Positions 6,770 to 10,255 of a DNA stretch of 10,255 nucleotides are shown one piece after another (position 1 is the stretch's first letter; every line of letters begins with the position of its first letter). Position numbers and translations under genes: made by a program. The stretch is from Acidithiobacillus ferruginosus (GTDB lineage Bacteria; Pseudomonadota; Gammaproteobacteria; Acidithiobacillales; Acidithiobacillaceae), in assembly GCF_018854495.1 (NCBI RefSeq), contig NZ_JABBDR010000296.1, positions 1 to 10,255 of the forward strand, in the 5' to 3' direction. A model generated the notes under the pieces. The model had not been told where the DNA came from. It saw only the letters and a program-made list of their open reading frames with translations, and did no database searches.

Positions 6770-6790
6770 GTTTCCCAGTCCGAAGCGTGA

Positions 6791-7177
6791 TTAACGCTTG
6801 GAGAACTGGTGACTACGCCGGGCCTTATGCTTGCCGACCTTCTTCCGTTCCACTTCGCGGGCGTCACGGGTGACGAAACCGGCGCTGCGCAAGGGACGGC
6901 GCAGGGTTTCATCATAGACCATGAGGGCGCGGGTAATGCCATGGCGGATCGCCCCGGCCTGACCACTGGCACCACCACCGCTGACATTCACCAGAATGTC
7001 GAACTGGCCGCCATGACCGGTCAGCTCCAAGGGCTGCATGACCACCATGCGTGAGGTCTCACGGCCAAAGTAGTCTTCCAAGGTGCGCTTGTTGATGACG
7101 ATCTTGCCAGAGCCACGGCGCAAATACACGCGGGCTGTTGCACTTTTACGCCGACCGGTACCGTAATATTGTTCCAT
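6791..7177 (-). CDS. rpsI: 30S ribosomal protein S9
   Basis: A 128-residue protein of the small subunit head, about the same length as E. coli S9. The N-terminal [14 protein letters not shown] signature, the [15 protein letters not shown] core (about 67-81) and the basic tail [11 protein letters not shown] are diagnostic; in the family the C-terminal Lys-Arg reaches the peptidyl-tRNA site. It begins 12 bases after the rplM stop, with an AAGG-type SD overlapping that stop, so the two genes form one operon. It is followed by the UUCG terminator. Confidence 0.98.
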   Translation of the reverse strand: MEQYYGTGRRKSATARVYLRRGSGKIVINKRTLEDYFGRETSRMVVMQPLELTGHGGQFDILVNVSGGGASGQAGAIRHGITRALMVYDETLRRPLRSAGFVTRDAREVERKKVGKHKARRSHQFSKR

Positions 7178-7189
7178 AAAGTCTTCGCC

Positions 7190-7618
7190 TTAAACGTTCA
7201 GGGGCTGCGGCTGCTGCGCCGAATGAGGATGCTCGGAGCCGGTATAGACCTTGAGCTTCTTGAACATCGCCCGACCCAGCGGATTCTTGGGCAGCATGCC
7301 CTTGACCGCGAGTTCGATGATCCGCTCCGGGTGCGTCTCCATCATCTTCTCGAAGGAAGCACTCTTCAGGTTGCCGACATAGCCGGTGTGATGGTAATAC
7401 ATTTTGTCTTTGGCCTTGTTGCCGGTAACCGCGATCTTGTCGGCATTGATGACGACAATATAATCGCCGGTATCGGCATGGGGCGTGTACTCGGGCTTAT
7501 GCTTGCCACGCAGACGTTTGGCCAACTCCGAAGAGAGGCGGCCCAGAACTTTATCGGTGGCATCCACCACGAACCAGTCTCCTTGCACTTCATGAGACTT
7601 GGCAGAATAGGTCTTCAT
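7190..7618 (-). CDS. rplM: 50S ribosomal protein L13
   Basis: A 142-residue large-subunit protein, the same length as E. coli L13, binding 23S rRNA early in assembly. Diagnostic segments are [15 protein letters not shown] (19-33), [17 protein letters not shown] (about 40-56), [14 protein letters not shown], and [22 protein letters not shown] near the C-terminus. The start at 7618 (MKTYSAK) matches family N-termini and has GGAG 6 bases upstream; a GTG nine codons earlier is in frame but lies just inside the predicted transcript start. First gene of rplM-rpsI. Confidence 0.98.
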   Translation of the reverse strand: MKTYSAKSHEVQGDWFVVDATDKVLGRLSSELAKRLRGKHKPEYTPHADTGDYIVVINADKIAVTGNKAKDKMYYHHTGYVGNLKSASFEKMMETHPERIIELAVKGMLPKNPLGRAMFKKLKVYTGSEHPHSAQQPQPLNV

Positions 7619-7656
7619 CACAAACTCCGGCTTCGGGTTTTTCACTGAGGGGCGGG

Positions 7657-7685
7657 AGATTAGCGATGATAAGGGCAGATGTCAA
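7657..7685 (-). promoter_or_regulatory. Strong sigma-70 promoter for rplM-rpsI
   Basis: On the minus strand a perfect TTGACA (7685-7680) is followed after 17 bases by TAATCT (7662-7657), which keeps the key first, second and last bases of the -10 consensus. The start would be near 7650, giving a leader of about 32 bases with GGAG before the ATG at 7618. Confidence 0.75.
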
Positions 7686-7761
7686 GGTATTTGCGCACGC
7701 TGGGATAGCTACCCAATGCATTCGTAAGAGCCGACGCCCTGCATCCACGTAGGTTTACCAG

Positions 7762-7789
7762 AAAGGCGCGGCCGCCACCGTGCCTTTTT
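7762..7789. terminator. Probable terminator after the DUF2892 gene
   Basis: Ten-base-pair stem including one G-T pair (arms 7762-7771 and 7778-7787), 6-base loop, 43 bases beyond the stop of the minus-strand gene. The T-run (7785-7789) is on the plus strand and partly inside the stem; on the minus strand only three Ts follow. Function on the minus strand is therefore plausible but not certain. Confidence 0.45.
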
Positions 7790-7829
7790 ACACGGCGCCC
7801 GAACGAACCGTGAAACAGCACACAGAGGA

Positions 7830-8042
7830 TCAGGATCTTGCGGGCGGTTTTATCGGGCAGGTCTTGATGCCCAGCAGGGTATATAGTGCGCAGAAACCGG
7901 TAAGCCCGGTAATAAGCGGCACCAAGCCGACCAGCGCCCACCACTTCTCAGCGCCCGGCAGAAAAACCGCCAGCACTATAATAATGGCCAATCCCACGAT
8001 CACGCGAAGAACCCGATCCGCAGTCCCTTCATTGACAGGCAT
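7830..8042 (-). CDS. DUF2892 (YgaP-like) small inner-membrane protein
   Basis: A 70-residue protein with the DUF2892 pattern: N-terminal MPVNEGTADRVLRVIVG (the family's conserved Asn, Asp-Arg and Arg), a hydrophobic helix (IIIVLAVFLPG), WWALVGLVPLITG as a second helix, then TGFCALYTLLGIKTC with the paired cysteines. Such proteins are found alone or joined to rhodanese domains, as in YgaP; here there is no rhodanese domain. The ATG at 8042 is preferred over the in-frame TTG at 8048 because GGAG lies 8 bases before the ATG but only 2 before the TTG. It lies 84 bases after the nitroreductase gene on the same strand. Biochemical role unknown; a link to sulfur chemistry is only an association known from fused relatives. 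Confidence 0.85.
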   Translation of the reverse strand: MPVNEGTADRVLRVIVGLAIIIVLAVFLPGAEKWWALVGLVPLITGLTGFCALYTLLGIKTCPIKPPARS

Positions 8043-8089
8043 TTTCAACTCTCCCGCAGGCGGTCACCTGCTCCGTATGATGAGTTAAC

Positions 8090-8095
8090 AGTATA
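8090..8095 (-). promoter_or_regulatory. Possible -10 element for the DUF2892 gene
   Basis: TATACT on the minus strand (8095-8090) matches the -10 consensus at 5 of 6, about 48 bases before the ATG at 8042. No good -35 lies at 16-18 bases, so this is tentative. Confidence 0.3.
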
Positions 8096-8126
8096 GAGCA
8101 ATTTCCTGCGACGATCTGCCCAAAAC

Positions 8127-8726
8127 TCAAAAATGATCAAGATATACCAGATGCTCCATAGGTTCCCGGTTTCTCGGCCAGGCATTACCCGTACCCTTGC
8201 CGACCGCCACCATATAGCCGATGGCAAAGTCTGCCGGCAGACGAATAATCTTTGCCACCGCGTCGACATCAAACCCGTCCATGGGGCAGGAGTCATAACC
8301 CAGATCCTGCGCCACCAGCATCAGGGTCATGCCGAAGATACCCAAAGTGCGCATCGACTCGTCCCTCGCCACTTCCGGCTTACCGCGATAGTATTCGTCC
8401 AGCTTCGGCAGCAAAAAATCCTGCACCGGCTGCGGCGATGTCGCCCAGTACCGCTGCGGGTCCTTCTGCCAGGCATTGAGGTCGGCACACAGCACATAGA
8501 GCGCCGAAGCGTCCGTCACCTGCGCCTGACCCCAGGCCACTTCCCGAATGGCCGCCCGCTGCGCAGGGTCCCGCACATCCACGATCCGCCAATGCTGAAT
8601 GTTGTATGCACTGGGTGCCAACGCCGCCGTCTCCAGCAGCACCCGTCGGGTTTCATCGGACATTTTATGATTCGGATCAAAGGTTTTTACGGCGCGGCGA
8701 TTTTTTACAGCAGTAACAACTTCCAT
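8127..8726 (-). CDS. Nitroreductase-family FMN oxidoreductase
   Basis: A 199-residue protein of the nitroreductase fold (PF00881 type), which binds FMN between two subunits and passes electrons from NAD(P)H to nitroaromatics, quinones or similar acceptors. Visible family features are the N-terminal NRRAVKTFDP (9-18, FMN phosphate contacts), APSAYNIQHWRIV (37-49), the central helix ESMRTLGIFGMTLMLVAQDLGYDSCPMDGFD (123-153; the Met-Leu-Val-Ala and Gly-Asp patterns are typical), and the C-terminal AVGKG (174-178) with Arg185. Length is typical of NfsB-like enzymes. ATG at 8726 has a GGGGG stretch 5 bases upstream and a near-consensus promoter with a palindrome just beyond. The natural substrate cannot be told from sequence. 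The DUF2892 gene follows, probably with its own promoter. Confidence 0.93.
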   Translation of the reverse strand: MEVVTAVKNRRAVKTFDPNHKMSDETRRVLLETAALAPSAYNIQHWRIVDVRDPAQRAAIREVAWGQAQVTDASALYVLCADLNAWQKDPQRYWATSPQPVQDFLLPKLDEYYRGKPEVARDESMRTLGIFGMTLMLVAQDLGYDSCPMDGFDVDAVAKIIRLPADFAIGYMVAVGKGTGNAWPRNREPMEHLVYLDHF

Positions 8727-9030
8727 TCAGGCCCCCTAATATTTTCAGCATGGCCCAATCTAAGACCGACCGGTTGGTATTGTCAAGGAAGTGGGCGGGA
8801 TGGATTGGCAGGACAGGATGGGGCGACAAGCCAACAATTCTCTTTGCGAATGTACAACTATTCGTCATCATGGCAAAACAAAAGGACGAGAAGAAGCCGA
8901 TTTTTCTGAACCGGGTTGCCTGCAGCAAGGGATCCGAGATCAATGTTCGAGTGCTATCAGCAAGGCGACAAAAATCATGGGAATCAACCAAAATAAAAGC
9001 CGTGTCACACATTGAGCCCGCGGTGAATCG
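8727..9030. other. Divergent intergenic region between nitroreductase and flavoprotein genes
   Basis: About 300 bases. The left part holds the nitroreductase promoter and palindrome described separately. The right part (about 8830-9030) is less GC-rich than the genes and should drive the plus-strand flavoprotein, but I see no good sigma-70 pair there. A 94-codon plus-strand frame (8750-9034) crosses the region and runs into the next gene; it has no recognisable domain and no clear SD, so I do not call it a gene. Confidence 0.5.
8757..8786 (-). promoter_or_regulatory. Promoter of the nitroreductase gene with palindrome in the spacer
   Basis: On the minus strand a perfect TTGACA (8786-8781) pairs with TAGATT at 18 bases (8762-8757) or TTAGAT at 17. 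The spacer contains a 14-base near-palindrome at 8765-8778, plus-strand ACCGACCGGTTGGT, with 12 of 14 positions symmetric. Such a site is well placed for a repressor or activator. Start expected near 8750, leaving a leader of about 24 bases. Confidence 0.6.
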
Positions 9031-10209
9031 GTGAAGATGGATGTGCTGATCGTCGGCGCAGGCGCCGCCGGGCTCATGTGCGCGATCGCGGCCGGCCGCC
9101 GCGGACGGCGCGTTCTGGTGGTCGACCATGCCAACAAGGTTGGCAAGAAAATTCTGATGTCCGGCGGCGGCCATTGCAATTTCACGAATCTAGGGGTAAC
9201 GCCAAGCCAGTACCTCTGCAGCAACCCCCATTTCCCCAAGTCGGCGCTGGCGCGTTACACACCCGCGGACTTCATCGCACTCGTGGAGAAACACGGTATC
9301 GCCTATCACGAAAAAGAACTTGGCCAGTTGTTCTGCGATGGCTCCTCCAGGCAGATCGTACAGATGCTGCTAGATGAATGCGCCGCAGCCGACGTGACCA
9401 TGGAAACCAGCTTCAGCATAGAACGCATTCACAAAACAGCGGAAGGCTTCAGCCTGCGTACTGCCCGCGGCGAGGTACAGACCGAAGCATTGGTGGTTGC
9501 CACCGGCGGTCTGTCCATTCCCGGCATGGGTGCCACGGGTTTTGGCTACGAAATCGCCCGCCAGTTTGGTCACCATGTGCTCCCCACCCGCCCCGGACTG
9601 GTACCTCTGACGCTGAGTGGTAGCCATCAGGCGCATTATAAGGACCTGGCGGGGGTCACGTTACCTGACGTGGAAGCCCATACGGCAAGGCAGAGTTTCC
9701 GCGGAGGCCTCCTGTTCACCCATCGTGGCCTCAGCGGTCCGTCTATCCTGCAAATTTCTTCCTACTGGCAACCTGGAGATGGTCTGTATATTGACCTGTT
9801 GCCGGACCAGAATACAGGTGGCTGGCTTTTGGAACAGCGCACGGCCCGGCCGCTCGCCGCACTCAAAACCGTGCTCGGCGATGCACTGCCGAAACGGCTG
9901 GCGCAGCGCCTGTGCGAGCAGTGGTTCGACAGCCGGCCCATGCGGCAATACCGCAGCGCGGAGCTCAGACTGATCGGCAGTCAGATCAACGCATGGCCCG
10001 TCATCGCCAGCGGCACCGAAGGTTACCGCACTGCCGAAGTCACGCTGGGGGGCGTCGATACCGACATGCTGTGTTCCAGCACTTTGCAGTCCAAGCTGGT
10101 GCCTGGCCTATATTTCATCGGCGAAGTGGTCGACGTTACCGGCTGGCTTGGCGGCTATAACTTCCACTGGGCATGGGCATCAGGACAGGCGGCGGGGCAG
10201 GTCGTTTAA
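9031..10209 (+). CDS. YhiN/HI0933-family FAD-dependent oxidoreductase
   Basis: A 392-residue flavoprotein of the HI0933 family (E. coli YhiN is about the same size). Evidence: the FAD-binding Rossmann motif DVLIVGAGAAGLMCA (4-18), acidic Asp32 at the end of the second beta strand, KKILMSGGGHCNFTN (39-53, family signature, usually GGGRCN), VVATGGLSIPGMGATGFGY in the middle, LFTHRGLSGPSILQIS (the HI0933 insert), and the C-terminal GLYFIGEVVDVTGWLGGYNFHWAWASG, which closes the FAD site. Two starts are possible: GTG at 9031, with GGTGA 4 bases upstream, or ATG at 9037, with the same GGTGA 10 bases upstream; GTG gives an N-terminus that aligns slightly better. Physiological substrate is unknown for most of this family. 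It is the only plus-strand gene here and diverges from the nitroreductase gene. Confidence 0.93.
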   Translation: MKMDVLIVGAGAAGLMCAIAAGRRGRRVLVVDHANKVGKKILMSGGGHCNFTNLGVTPSQYLCSNPHFPKSALARYTPADFIALVEKHGIAYHEKELGQLFCDGSSRQIVQMLLDECAAADVTMETSFSIERIHKTAEGFSLRTARGEVQTEALVVATGGLSIPGMGATGFGYEIARQFGHHVLPTRPGLVPLTLSGSHQAHYKDLAGVTLPDVEAHTARQSFRGGLLFTHRGLSGPSILQISSYWQPGDGLYIDLLPDQNTGGWLLEQRTARPLAALKTVLGDALPKRLAQRLCEQWFDSRPMRQYRSAELRLIGSQINAWPVIASGTEGYRTAEVTLGGVDTDMLCSSTLQSKLVPGLYFIGEVVDVTGWLGGYNFHWAWASGQAAGQVV

Positions 10210-10220
10210 ATTCGCGCCAA

Positions 10221-10255
10221 AAAACAACCCCGCCTCGATATTTCTGAGGCGGGGG
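10221..10255. terminator. Bidirectional rho-independent terminator
   Basis: Nine-base-pair GC-rich stem (arms 10228-10236 and 10246-10254) with a 9-base loop, starting 18 bases after the flavoprotein stop. On the minus strand it is followed by TTGTTTTTT, so it can end a minus-strand transcript entering from the right. The plus-strand T-tract, if present, is outside the window. Confidence 0.75.

Noticed and set aside
8133..8909. Plus-strand frame of 258 codons opposite the nitroreductase
   Set aside because: Antisense to a well-supported gene, with no domain and Arg/His-rich composition.
8677..9174. Minus-strand frame of 165 codons across the divergent intergenic region
   Set aside because: It overlaps the start of the nitroreductase and the N-terminal FAD motif of the flavoprotein gene, and has no recognisable features.
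9166..9180. GGGHCN instead of GGGRCN in the flavoprotein
   Set aside because: The single His for Arg change is conservative, and I believe it occurs elsewhere in the family; not enough to be notable.
1..10255. CRISPR arrays, tRNAs, insertion sequences, phage or integration genes
   Set aside because: I saw no regularly spaced repeats, cloverleaf sequences, transposase motifs or terminal inverted repeats. The window reads as ordinary core chromosome apart from the fusion.

Overview
The window looks like a piece of a GC-rich proteobacterial chromosome. The order rplM-rpsI-argC, the sequences of L13 and S9, and the heterotetrameric (alpha/beta) pyruvate dehydrogenase E1 fit the Acidithiobacillus/beta-gamma proteobacterial neighbourhood. 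My best guess is an Acidithiobacillus-like organism, but this rests on resemblance and not on a database search. Genes are dense and all lie on the minus strand, except for one plus-strand flavoprotein gene at the right end.

Right to left along the minus strand: a nitroreductase-family flavoprotein (8127-8726) and a 70-residue DUF2892 membrane protein (7830-8042) come first. The ribosomal pair rplM-rpsI (7618 down to 6791) follows, with a near-consensus promoter and a strong UUCG-type terminator. Next are argC (arginine biosynthesis, 5682-6716), a secreted Tyr/Pro-rich small protein (5074-5418) and a glycine-zipper lipoprotein (4731-5009). The last unit is a pyruvate dehydrogenase operon: pdhA (E1 alpha, 3539-4522), pdhB (E1 beta, 2566-3546, overlapping pdhA by 8 bases), then one very long frame that leaves the window at position 1.

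The most notable feature is that last frame. Codon-by-codon translation from the ATG at 2510 to the window edge shows no stop. It encodes, in one polypeptide of at least 836 residues, two near-identical lipoyl domains, a peripheral-subunit-binding domain, the E2 acyltransferase core, a linker of about a dozen residues, and a dihydrolipoamide dehydrogenase (E3). The E2 and E3 components, usually separate proteins, are therefore fused. A Shine-Dalgarno-like AAGGGGA, 7 bases before an in-frame GTG, sits exactly where a free E3 would begin. This suggests either a relic of two former genes or internal initiation that also makes free E3.

Together the pdh genes would encode the complete pyruvate dehydrogenase complex (pyruvate to acetyl-CoA, CO2 and NADH). 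The leader of pdhA carries a hairpin followed by a U-tract, and the hairpin loop is complementary to the pdhA Shine-Dalgarno region, so this operon may be controlled at the RNA level. At the right end a YhiN/HI0933-type flavoprotein gene (9031-10209, plus strand) diverges from the nitroreductase gene across about 300 bases and is followed by a bidirectional terminator.
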